The notes under the pieces: generated by a model
What the model was told of the DNA's origin: nothing
Seen by the model: the letters and a program-made list of their open reading frames with translations, nothing else
Databases searched by the model: none
In this document: positions 35,007 to 44,465 of the stretch, piece by piece
How the letters are laid out: every line of letters starts with the position of its first letter
Numbering within the stretch: the first letter of the stretch is position 1
Assembly (NCBI GenBank): GCA_022592435.1
Contig: JABYQS010000030.1
Span: forward strand, 124,001-188,000
Length of the DNA: 64,000 nt
Source of the DNA: Cerioporus squamosus
Lineage: Eukaryota > Basidiomycota > Agaricomycetes > Polyporales > Polyporaceae
Reading direction: 5' to 3'
Program-made: the position numbers and the translations under genes

Positions 35007-36378
35007 ATGCCTGTAATCTCTCACCTCGTCGACGTCGCTGCTCGCTCGACCGACAACTCAGTCCTGCAAGCTCCGCTCTCCACCTCTTCCTTCACCCTCG
35101 ACTCCTCCGGCCGTCGCTGGTTTCTTCGGCGGCGATGGCGCAGTCTCGGGCATGGCGACCGTGCACCTCTTCGCCTTCCGCCGCTGGGGCGGCTGGTACA
35201 ACTCTCCTGGGGCATACGAGATCGCGAAGCAGTACGGGCAGCTCGCCAACTCGCGCCTCTGGGACGGCCTTTTCCCCGGGAGCAAGCGCGGACCCCGCGG
35301 AGCTCTTCGGGCTCGACGGCCAGTCCGGGCCCACCTTCTTCGCCGCGCGCTCGGGCTCGAACATCCCCCCCACCCGGGCACCTCGCGTATCTCATGCGCG
35401 CCTTGCGCGCAACTTGGACGGTGCGTGGGAGGTCCAAGGACGGCGCACCACTCCGCGGACGTCACTGTCATCGACCTGCCCCATGCGCCCCCGGAGACGG
35501 CGCAGCCGCCGAAGCTGCGGAGTCGGTATGGGCTGCTCGCGGTTATCCCGATCGCTGCGAGCGTCGCGACGTGCGTGATGTGTGCGCTCGTCGGGGACTG
35601 GTGGTGTTTCTCGAGCATCGCACTCGGCATCCTCGCGAGCGGCATCGCGTGCCTTGTCATCGGGTCTGGCACGCTTACCTTCAACCACCCGAAGCCGGCG
35701 AAGGGCGCGCCGCGCGGGGACGGTATCCTGGTCGACGACGACGGGGTGATCGTCCTGCGCGGGGAAGAAGCGGCGGTCAAACTCGCTCACGCGCGGGCGG
35801 TTCACGCTCGAGTACGGGGGACAGCCGCGGTACAGCGCGATCGGGCACTGTTCTGTGCTCCTCACCGCGCAGTTCCTCGTCCAGCTGCTCCTCATCCCGC
35901 AGGGCCAGCTGTTTGGGCAGGTCATGTTCGTCGCGTCGCTCGCGGTGTCGTGGGTCTACAACACGTGCCTGTCGTCGCTGGACAAGGAGGACTACCAGAC
36001 GGAGATCCTCCTCGATGTCTTGCAGCTTCAGGACTTCAACATGAACAAGTTCGTCTTGGGGTCACGCACCGCGATGGTGGTGTTCTCGTGCTTGTCGCTG
36101 CAGCCGAACGATCCCGTGCATAACCCGCGCAAGCTCCTGGACGAGCTGATTCCGAACGACACCGAGGTCTGGGAGAGGTGGAAGACGCTCGTCGCGCAGA
36201 AGCTGTCGACGAAGGCAGCTCTGCGATTCACGGAGGCGACTGGAAGGTGCCGGCTCTTGGAGAGGAGGAGAGGGAGTTGTTAGATAGATTGCTGAAGGAT
36301 GCCGAGGAGGCGTACGATGGGTGGAAAGACGCTGCTTCGCGACCGTCCAGGTCATCATCTACTATGAAGATCGCATAA
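35007..36378 (+). pseudogene. multi-span membrane protein gene, frameshifted
   Basis: Coding-like segments in successive frames read MPVISHLVDVAARSTDNSVL, then GFFGGDGAVSGMATVHLFAF and RRWGGWYNSPGAYEIAKQYG, then ELFGLDGQSGPTFFAARSGS. Next come two hydrophobic segments (LLAVIPIAASVATCVMCALV and IALGILASGIACLVIG), then LTAQFLVQLLLIPQGQLFGQ with VMFVASLAVSWVYNTCLSSL. The soluble tail has LDELIPNDTEVWERWKTLVA and ELLDRLLKDAEEAYDGW, ending at about 36378. The pattern suits a basidiomycete family of uncharacterised integral membrane proteins with about four transmembrane helices. At least four frame changes are needed, so the copy is broken as given. I know no function for the family. Confidence 0.6.
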
Positions 36379-36679
36379 GTTCATGTCTGCACTACAGATT
36401 GTACCGTATACACGCACGCCGCCATGAGATACCCTCAACACACGTAAGACGCATGCTTACCCTGCAGCTCTGCGTCGATGGTCGTTGCGTGCTGTTCAAG
36501 TTGCCGCCCAGGAACGAGAAGTGGGCGTGAGGCTGGCCCGAAGCAAATGCATCATTTTTAAGTACCTCAACTCTGAGCCTGCGGGGAGGTATCGGCACGC
36601 TATGTAGCCACTGACTACTAAGAATCGGATGCAGCAGCATGACGAGACTTCATGCGACCGTCTATGGAGGGAGGCAGTG

Positions 36680-36925
36680 TCTTACTTTGTCAACGAACAT
36701 CCAGTATTCCAGCATACTACTTACTGCTTCGTGCTGGCCAGCCAGACTCCAAGGTTGTGTAGATCCCGGACAACATTCCATTCGACGAGGACGCCTTCCG
36801 CCCTGCTCGGCCTCGCCACAGTTGTGCTCGCGCTTTACAACACTCAAACGTCCCAGGCAGGCCGCCGCGGCCGCCTTGATCATCGTCGGCTCGTCCCCGT
36901 CGGGCAACACGGTACCGTCACTACC
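36680..36925 (+). pseudogene. MDR relic r3 (exon 2-3 fragment)
   Basis: This reads VNEHPVFQHTTYCFVLA, the counterpart of the exon 2 segment ANEQATFQQYCLV of B1. After a decayed intron follow DPGQHSI/IPDNIPFDE and LLGLATVVLALYN from exon 3, and the nucleotide-binding stretch is recognisable as LIIVGSSPSGNT. The frame is broken several times and internal segments are missing. It belongs to subgroup B. Confidence 0.7.
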
Positions 36926-36929
36926 AATA

Positions 36930-37924
36930 TACTTGTAGGCCATCGTTCTTCCAGAGAGTCCGCCTTCTCATATGCACTTCAGGCTCCCGGGTCCTCCCAC
37001 TCTTGGATGCGGCGGTTGCAACGCTCATGGCCTGTGCAGGTTGCTACTAGTCCTTGCGGACCATTTGCTCACTGGCAACCCCGCCGGGAGAATCCCTTGA
37101 AAGTTCGAGTTGCCAGTGATTCAGTGAGCGGTAGATATTTTACTTGCCAGTACACAGTATCAACTCACCATGCCGCCGCTACCAAGATCCAACAGCTCCG
37201 AAATACTCTCCGGAGACCGAGGAGCACCAAGTCATCCATAGACAACTGTCGGTCGGCGTAACGTATAGGCTGCTGTGCCTAGCAGACCGATGAGTACTGG
37301 ACATCGCAAAGAATTAGTGGTCCATACAACATAGTTGCCTAAGAGTTGCACCAGTCTTTCGGCAAGTTGACGTCTAGTGATGCCAGATTCTGCCCGGGCG
37401 GTGTTTCCACGAATGGAGATCTGCCGAGTATATCGGGGACAACCCATAATCTACTGCCTTCAATAACAAGATGCCAAAGAGGTGAATTGTCTGCTTACTT
37501 CGATGATAACAGTCACCTTGTGCCCGACGCACATGCGAGGGATGTCGAAGGCAGGTTCGTCAGACGCCGCTACTTCACTGAAGTCCTGATTCAAGGCCTT
37601 TCGGAGGTTGTACATGTTCAGTTCTATGTACATGTCGAATCCTTCGAAGTATTGTGTCTGCGGATATACGAATAAGTGAATTGCATTCTTAAGAGGCAAG
37701 GGAACGCTTACATTTGAGCCACCCTGGATATTAGCAGGATTGAACAACTGCTGCAACTCGCGATGGACCTCAGGTTGACGTGATATCGGCTCCTTGTCGC
37801 ATGCCATCCGCGGTACTGAGAGACCGCCGCTCTTGTCATGCAGAAGTGTCTCAACCGCTGTACTAATCACAGACGGAGAAAATAGCAGGATAGTTGTCGT
37901 CGCCCGAATAGTCGCAAGTGAAGG
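36930..37924. other. stretch with one unassigned coding-like fragment
   Basis: On the minus strand between about 37800 and 37470, a frame reads PEVHRELQQLFNPANIQGG and then NAIHLFVYPQTQYFEGFDMY with DFSEVAASDEPAFDIPRMCV. This has a natural amino-acid composition, but I cannot assign a family and no clear gene model emerges. The rest of the stretch shows nothing. Confidence 0.3.
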
Positions 37925-39753
37925 TTATCTCGAAAGCTGGAGGCCAGCGGTCTCCCCCGGGCTCATTCGAAGGGGGAGCCAACAAGTAGCGTCGCGCCAA
38001 GGAAGAGCCCTCCCCAAGGATGATCCCACCGAGGACTCATCCGGGCGAGCGGAAGTCCTCATGTCTCGGGAAGTTGCATCAGCGGTAATGGTCCAATGCG
38101 ACCACCCAACCCCCGACGTACAACCATCGACGCCCGTATTCTCGTCGACGGGAAGCACTGCCTCGCGGTTCCAGGATACGGTGACCTGCGTAGCGAACCG
38201 ATAGAGTTCCTGAAGATCTGAGGTAGGATAGTCGCATCGTGAGAGGACAAGCGATATATGCGAGTTGGTGGCAGATATGATGATTGTTGTCCAGTCCATG
38301 GAACGAGAGGCAGATATCTGTAACCCGAGGGATGCAAGGTGGTCTTGAGAGCCCTCAGTCACCTCCACTTTGTACGCTTGAGGCGAGATGCTCAGCCCTG
38401 GACCCACAGCGGGCCTTGGCTGCGGGATGGTCGGCCGATGGACAATGTGGATCTCGCCGATGAACGGTCTCGTCGGCAGGTCGGAGGCAAGGATACATGT
38501 GCGTCCGTCAGATACCGGAGGCAGACGTACCATGCACCAGGAACGAGATCCATGCTCGGTGATGAAGCTGAAGCCCGCTTCCCACTCGCCGGGAAGGCCC
38601 ACGCGAGGAGACAAACTTGGGACGCCGACGGAGTAGATGTCGGAAACCCCCGTCTTCTTCAACACCAGACCCAGCAAATAGTCATTGTTCCACTGAGACG
38701 CCAGCAAAGCGACCCGAATAGTGCCAGTGATCGACAGCAACGGGAGTGTCACCCGCAAACCGTATGAGGTGATCGTGTACGTGGGGGGAGGGATTGCGAT
38801 GCCAAGGATGCGCGCGAGACTGCCCTTTGTTATGGATATGACATTTCGCGAGGAAAGAAATAGAGCCGGGGATGGCGCAAGGAGGGTATGATGCGTTCCA
38901 GTGCCTTCGAAGAAGGCTTCGCGATGTATGGCCTGTGCGCTTGGGTCGATGGGAACCGTGCGGCTCCAGACAAAGATGCTCTGATCTGGGATGTACTTGA
39001 GGATCTCCTCCTGTAGCCTAACGAATGCCGCCGGCCCTTCTCCGTAGATGACCGGCATGTTAACGCTGAAGATGCCCATTAGACAGTAGGCCTCATCCTC
39101 TCTGCGGGTAGTGACGCGTCTCGATGCCCACGACATCCGTCGAGCAACACTGACCGAGCTGACAGGCTTCGAACCGAGTACCACGTCCCGGTCGACCCCG
39201 GTGACATCTTCAATGAGGTTGGCCATGCCGTGTTTCGCGCCGATGTACCGCCATGTGCGCGACAGAAAGACGACCACTCGCGGTGCGACGAGCTCCTGTA
39301 GCGTCCATCCTCGGTTGTGCCACTCGCTCCGACGGAAGCTCGAGTTCGAGGCACGGGGATCTTCTCGCCCATCCACGTCCTGCAGGAAGGCGTAGCAAAC
39401 TGTCGACGAGCTGTACCAGCTGTACATCGAGTTGATCGCCTCCTCCAGTTCCGCGCTACTGGACTTGTCGATGCAGCAGGTGTCGGCCCACAGCAGGTCA
39501 ATCCCTTCAGCCAGCGCGTAGGCGCAAGCTGCACGGATTTCTCTGATGCCCGCAAGAGGACCGCATCTTCGGGAATGGTGGGATCCTCTGAGCGAGCGAT
39601 GCGGACCTCTTCCTGGATCTTGAGGAGGTCGTGGAACGACAGTTCTGGTACTCGAGGGTCCCTTGACCACACGTGGGAGAGAGCTGCGTATTTAACCTCC
39701 CGAGGGTCAATGACCCCGACGAATTCGCCGTTGGCGGTGTTGAGCAACCACAT
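37925..39753 (-). CDS. HET-domain protein, one frameshift near the N terminus
   Basis: Start at 39753 gives MWLLNTANGEFVGVIDPREV and the first HET motif YAALSHVWSRDPR. At about 39536-39541 the AAA run is one base short relative to the intact paralogue at 58.9-61.1 kb, so the frame changes between EDAVLLRASEK and IRAACAYALAEG. From there a single open frame runs to 37925. It has IDLLWADTCCIDKSSSAELE, YAFLQDV, RGWTLQELVAPRVVVFLSRT and SVARRMSWASRRVTTRRED, followed by a GIFSVNMPVIYGEG motif that closes the HET domain; the C-terminal 350 residues are unassigned. With the base restored the protein would be about 610 residues. HET proteins mediate nonself recognition between hyphae. The single homopolymer lesion makes a consensus error plausible. 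Confidence 0.8.
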
Positions 39754-39949
39754 ATCTCCCCAGCGAGAGTCAGCCTAGCTCATACAAATCCCATGGAAGA
39801 CTCACCGAATGCAGGGGTGGGGCGCGCTGTTTGAGGTCATAGCGCGCGTGAGAGGGTCACCTATATATCTTGAGGGACGTAATGCGGTGCGGGACACGAA
39901 CGTCTCAATGACAGGCAGCGGCCAGGTGGTTCAGAAGGCTGGAGCTGCG

Positions 39950-40160
39950 CGTCAACTCGTCGACCTCCGGGCACGAGCTCTCGCAGAGCGTCGAGCAGCG
40001 CCCCGAGTTGCTTCTCTCGCAGCTCGCCCTCCATCGCCTGGCCGCACAGCAGGCGTTGCGGAACTCGAGCCCGCGCGGGGCTTCGGTGAAGACGTACCTA
40101 CTAGGTGCGCTTCAAGTTACACTACTGGAAGACTTGGAAGTATTCCGCCTCGACTGGGAA
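39950..40160 (-). pseudogene. inverted GAL1 exon 8 relic
   Basis: The plus strand here matches the reverse complement of GAL1 exon 8 (about 42665-42890). Nearly identical words include ctcgtcgacctccgggcacg and agctctcgcagag, and further matches cover gcggaactcgag, gcttc-gtgaagacgt and aggtgcgctt. A middle stretch is deleted relative to GAL1. The fragment lies about 450 bases before the GAL1 start, in opposite orientation. It has no open frame of its own. Confidence 0.75.
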
Positions 40161-40340
40161 GCTATGCGCATGGTTAAGTATCAGTACTTCAGTGAGGGGC
40201 ACGAGGGAGGAGGGGCGCACCTTCGACCGGTACCTCCTCCTGGCAGGAGTACTTAGTATTGGAATGAGATGCAGAAAGTACTCATGGTGAGTCTGAGAAT
40301 GTCGGTAGGGTCAAGTTGTTAACACCCAACAGAAGTGCAT

Positions 40341-40449
40341 GGCAAGATGGCCGAGCGGTCCAAGGCGTGTGACTCAAGCGAAAGCTTGCCTGCAACAGCG
40401 GGTTTCTCATCTGGGTATCCAGGCGTGGGTTCAAATCCCACTCTTGTCA
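40341..40449 (+). tRNA. tRNA-Leu(CAA) with intron
   Basis: The 7-base acceptor arms ggcaaga and tcttgtc pair (one G-U). The A box region tggccgagcggtc and the B box ggttcaaatcc are intact, and the T stem gtggg/cccac closes well. A long variable arm with stem ctgg/ccag identifies a class II tRNA. The anticodon loop reads ctCAAgc, giving Leu, and about 25 bases after the anticodon-flanking G form an intron, as known for tRNA-Leu(CAA) of fungi. The anticodon stem as I fold it has one mismatch, so the exact intron borders are uncertain. A run of five T at about 40452-40456 would terminate Pol III. Confidence 0.85.
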
Positions 40450-40608
40450 TCTTTTTCCGCCTTTTCCTTGGTCTCCGGTGTGCCTGGACAGGACCGGGTG
40501 AGCTCGTCCGGGATCTTTTCCCGGCTCACCATCTGCTCTCTCGTCTCGGATAACTCATGAACAAATCGATGGTCCTCTTCGTTTGCAATCTCTCTCCCGA
40601 CCATCATC

Positions 40609-43166
40609 ATGGCCGCACAACTCCCCATCCCTGTGTACACGTCCCTGGACCAGGCTATGCCTGACCTCCAGACCGCCGCTGAACAAGCGTACGTTCCTCG
40701 TTCGTGTGTAACTGCCCAGAAGTTTACGCGAGGTGCCCAGTGTACGATACAACAACTTGGTAGAAGAATTTGAGAAACGATTTGGACACAAGCCTACGCA
40801 CGTCGCCCGTGCGCCAGGAAGAGTCAAGTATGATCTCGTCTCGTTCCCTGATTTTGCGACCGCATCCTGACGCAGAACATGTGTAGCTTGATCGGCGAGC
40901 ATATCGACTATGTGCTCTTTGGTTGCTTCCCCGCAGCGGTCGAACGCGACATACTTATTGCCTGCGGCCCCTCATCTGCCGCTGCGTCGACGGGAACCGG
41001 TGGTGTTCAGGCGCACAACCTCAACCCGAAGTACCAGCCGCAGAACTTCGTGCCTATGCTCAAGACCGGAGGACCGTCGGCGGCCGAGGAAGCGGACGCG
41101 GCCAGCACTGTGCATGCTGAGGCCGCTTGGCAGCTGGATATTGACCAGCGCGAGCTGAGATGGGAGAGCTATGTCAAAGCCGGATACTACGTACGTCGCC
41201 TTTCTTCGTTCTAACGCGTCTGGCGTCCCGGCTCCGTGAAACTTTCTGTCGGAGTGCCCTATCCAGGAAATCGTACACGGGATAACGTCCGAGCGTCATG
41301 TAACAGCGTGAGCTTGCGCAGGGGGCAGGGAAGGATCACCCCGTCTATGGCAGGAGGATCGAGGATGGTCATGGTAGGGAGCCCAGAGGATACGAGGTCC
41401 AAGAGCCGTGTCATTGAGGGTCACGATGCGTGCGTTCCACCGCTCCTTCTCCTCCTGCCAGGTGTGGTAGTCGCGGATGCCTGCGTCCGGTCACAGAGAT
41501 GGGCCCTCGGTTGTCCTTCCTGAGTGCTCGAAGAGACGGAACTCGTACGAGTGGATCATGCCCGACATGATATCTCGGGCACACGCGTCCCTCTCCCGAG
41601 CAGAGCCACTCTCTCTGCACGACTCCCATATATATATAGTCCAATGTTCCATCGTCTACCTTCATTGCTCTCATTGCGGTTGGTTGCTCAGCAAAGTTTC
41701 CATAGGGCGTTTTGAACCGCTTCTTCTCTGCTGCTTCTGGATCGCAAGAGCGTCCAGTGCCCGTTGACTTGCTCTTCACTGGATCCGTGCCATCAGGTTC
41801 AGGTCTTTCCTCTAGGTACCGTTGTTCGACCCGTTATCGTGTCCAATGCTGATCACCCCGCAGCGCTGCGATGGTCGTCGCGTCTACACTCGCGTTCCTC
41901 ACCGTCAACAACAAGCTCGAGGGTGTCTCAAAGGGCCAGCTCGTTGAGATGGCCATGGAGAACGAGAAGCGCGTCGGTGTGAACAGCGGCGGGTGAGTAT
42001 TGCACCTACCAAATCTGCGCATATAGTCCGCTGACGGGCCCATGTGCAGTCTTGACCAGGCTGCCTCCGTCATATGCACTCCGCATTCAGCCATCTTTGT
42101 GAACTTTTACCCCAAACTTTCTGCAGAACCGATCCCTCTCCCGACTCCACGCACGATTCCTCGCGCTGTCTTCGTCTGCGCTAACTCGCTGGTAGTTAGC
42201 GACAAGGCCGTCAGTGAGTGACCTGCTCACACGTTCCCGCTTCTGAGCTAAGCATGTGTATTATAGCCGCGAAGTTCCACTACAACCTGCGTGTGGTCGA
42301 GACTCTCGTCGCCGCACGTGTTCTGGGCCGTCTGCTCAACCTCCCGCTCACCCCCACTGAGCGTCCCACGCTCCGCGTCATCCTCACAAGGTGGCTCGGC
42401 ACGCCCGAAGCCGACCTCGAGAAGGAGGACGTCAAGTCCGCCATCGAGCGCTTCCTGCCCGAGATCGAGAAACTCCGGCCTCCGCGCGAGGGACGCGAAG
42501 CGGGCGAGGAGGGCGTGACGATGAAGGAGATGATCGAGCTCAGCGGGCTCAGCGAAGAGCAATTCAACCAGGTCTACCTGTCCTGGGTCGAAGGTGTGGC
42601 GCTGTCCCTCTCTTGTGCACGAGTTCCTTGCTGACAACGACGCGCACTGCTCCCTATGTAGTCGAGGCCGAGTACTTCCAGCTGTACAAGCGCACCCGGC
42701 ACGTCTTCACGGAAGCGCTGCGCGTGCTCGAGTTCCGCGAGGTCTGCGTGCGCGCGCAGGCGCAGGAGGGCGACCTGCCCGAGGAGACGCTGAAGCAGCT
42801 CGGCGCGCTGCTCGACGCGTCGCACGAGAGCTGCTCGACACTCTGCGAGAGCTCGTGCCCGGAGGTCGACGAGCTGACGCGGCTCGCCAAGGCCGCGGGC
42901 GCGTACGGCTCGCGCATCACGGGCGCGGGCTGGGGCGGGTGCACCGTGTCGCTCGTGGCGGAGGACAAGGTGGAGGAGTTCATCGCGAAGATGAGGGAGG
43001 GGTATGCGCCGTATCGCGAGCTCAGCGACGAGAAGCTGCGCGATGCGATATTTGCGACGAAGCCGAGCTCCGGCGCGTTTGGTGAGTCCTTTCCCGTGTC
43101 TTCGCTGGATACTGGATAGGAGGGCTGATTGGATCTCGCTGCGCAGTGTTGAAGCTCGACGCGTGA
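40609..43166 (+). CDS. GAL1: galactokinase
   Basis: Nine exons (40609-40688, 40720-40827, 40887-41190, 41706-41815, 41864-41992, 42050-42213, 42267-42593, 42662-43081, 43147-43166) give 553 residues with all phases consistent. Galactokinase phosphorylates galactose to galactose-1-phosphate, the first committed step of the Leloir pathway, in the cytosol. The GHMP-kinase motifs are present: the galactokinase signature GRVNLIGEHIDY (split by intron 2), the phosphate-binding PSGSGLSSSAAMVV (split by intron 4), and the C-terminal GSRITGAGWGGC. GGLDQAAS corresponds to the catalytic-Asp segment. Introns are short (31-67 nt) except intron 3 at 515 nt, which contains foreign-looking antisense sequence. 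A galactose mutarotase gene lies about 10 kb to the right. No lesion is seen. Confidence 0.93.
41390..41568 (-). other. antisense coding-like fragment inside GAL1 intron 3
   Basis: On the minus strand a frame begins MSGMIHSYEFRLFEHSGRTT at 41568. After a short interruption it continues as IRDYHTWQEEKERWNARIVT and LNDTALGPRILWAPYHDH. This composition looks like real protein, but I recognise no family. It is preceded by a TATA-like run at 41627-41639. It may be part of a gene inserted into the intron, or a small antisense gene. Confidence 0.4.
41627..41639. promoter_or_regulatory. TATA-like run in GAL1 intron 3
   Basis: An alternating at run (atatatatata) lies about 60 bases upstream of the antisense ATG at 41568. 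Spacing and orientation suit a promoter for the antisense fragment. Confidence 0.4.
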
Positions 43167-43390
43167 GCGACGATGTCCTCAAGAAAGTGAGAAAGGTGTA
43201 CGATGTCTAATCTACGAAGTGAGTTATCAAGTCGTGTATGAATGAAATGAATTCTGTTGCTTGTATTACCTCTCGTTCCCTGCTCTGCTCGCGAAGCCTC
43301 CCCGAAGATGCGATCCTCTCGCTGGCGCCACCGAAGGTCCTTGCATTGTGCGTATCGCTCGCGTGAAGAGGTTTGGCCACCGTTGTCGCC

Positions 43391-43516
43391 GCGGAGGTCG
43401 ATGTCCTCATCCTGTCGCTGCGTTGGATGGTCGCGGGCGATTCTGATGCGTGCCCTTCTGCGGACGAGGTGTTTGCCCATCCTTAGATCGTCGATGTAGG
43501 CTGAAAATCACGACAT
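43391..43516 (+). pseudogene. relic of the SRPK-like kinase 3' end
   Basis: This matches the last exon of the kinase gene at 46.3-48.0 kb (about 47790-47915). Shared words include gatgcgtgcccttc and gcggacgaggt, and gcggatggtcgcgg appears in near-identical form. Where the kinase has TGG in the codons for AHPWFVD, the relic has TAG. It lies just downstream of GAL1 and seems to be the remnant of a duplicated kinase gene. Confidence 0.7.
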
Positions 43517-43526
43517 TCTGGCTCCA

Positions 43527-43898
43527 GTGGTCGGTCACGTTCTGTCCGAAGTCTGGAAGACATGTCGCTCAGTTCCTGCAGGCGGTACGCTCGGATTCGG
43601 CCTGTGGCATGCATGTCCGTCCCCTCGTAACTGGGATCCCTACGTCAATAGGGAGGACCCGCTCGGCGGCGACCTTGCGCTCTCAGGCATGCAAGCACTC
43701 GGACTCCAGCCTGAACTCAATACCATCAGCGACATGATGGACGACGATAACAAGCCGTCCCACTGGGACGTCCAGCTTTGCGACACGGAAGTCGACGACC
43801 CGGATAACATCATGATGTTGGAAGCCCACGACGGCGTCATGATGGAGGAGGTGGCGGCCGACTGCAAGCCGTCGGAGGACTCGGAGGGCGTGGATTAG
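43527..43898 (+). other. acidic open frame of unknown origin
   Basis: The frame reads PSPRNWDPYVNREDPLGGDL, SGMQALGLQPELNTISDMMD and ends in a strongly acidic tail (EVDDPDN, MMEEVAADC, SEDSEGVD). Its composition is coding-like and unlike its neighbours, but I recognise no family. It may be the 3' end of a gene fused to, or truncated by, the kinase relic just upstream. Confidence 0.35.
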
Positions 43899-44465
43899 AC
43901 GGCGCGCCCGGTGTATGGGGTGACGGTGGTGGGAACAAGCTCGTATCCGCGTCCGTCTATCATAGGAACAAAGGTGTGCTCATTCTTCTGTACATATGTG
44001 TGTCTGGCCGTGGAAGTGCACCCTCCGGGGGATCGCAAGGCGTCGGGCAACTAGAGACACATAAAGCCTATAGCGAGCCATGACTTCAATCTCGACGATA
44101 CTACTTATCTTCTTGCCCTTGTCGCAGATACCCCCGTGAGAACTTCTGAGTGCGAAGTTTGGCTGGTGGGAACGATCGGAGTTCGAAGCTCGGGCGCTAG
44201 CACTTGCGTAAAACTCATTCTCTCGTCCTCCAAGCTGCCGAGATCGTGGACAAAGTTCCCTGAGACCACGGTCTCCGGGTCGTGTATCTACCACACGGCG
44301 TAATTTCTGGCTGAGCCTGGAGTCCCAAGTGGACGAGGGACTGAGAGCGAGAGAAGATGTTCCCACGGTACCTCACTGCCACCCCCCCTGCGAAGACGTA
44401 CCAGCCTGTATTCTGAGGGACGAGGAACTACAGGCTGGCAAGCGAGCCTAGATCAGTAGCTGTTC
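43899..44465. other. intergenic stretch without a supported gene
   Basis: No gene signal was found. It is the 3' flank of the F-box gene. Confidence 0.4.

Noticed and set aside
41411..41779. Full 122-codon minus-strand frame over GAL1 intron 3 and exon 4
   Set aside because: Its upper part is only the shadow of GAL1 exon 4. The part within the intron is reported separately, in a different frame.
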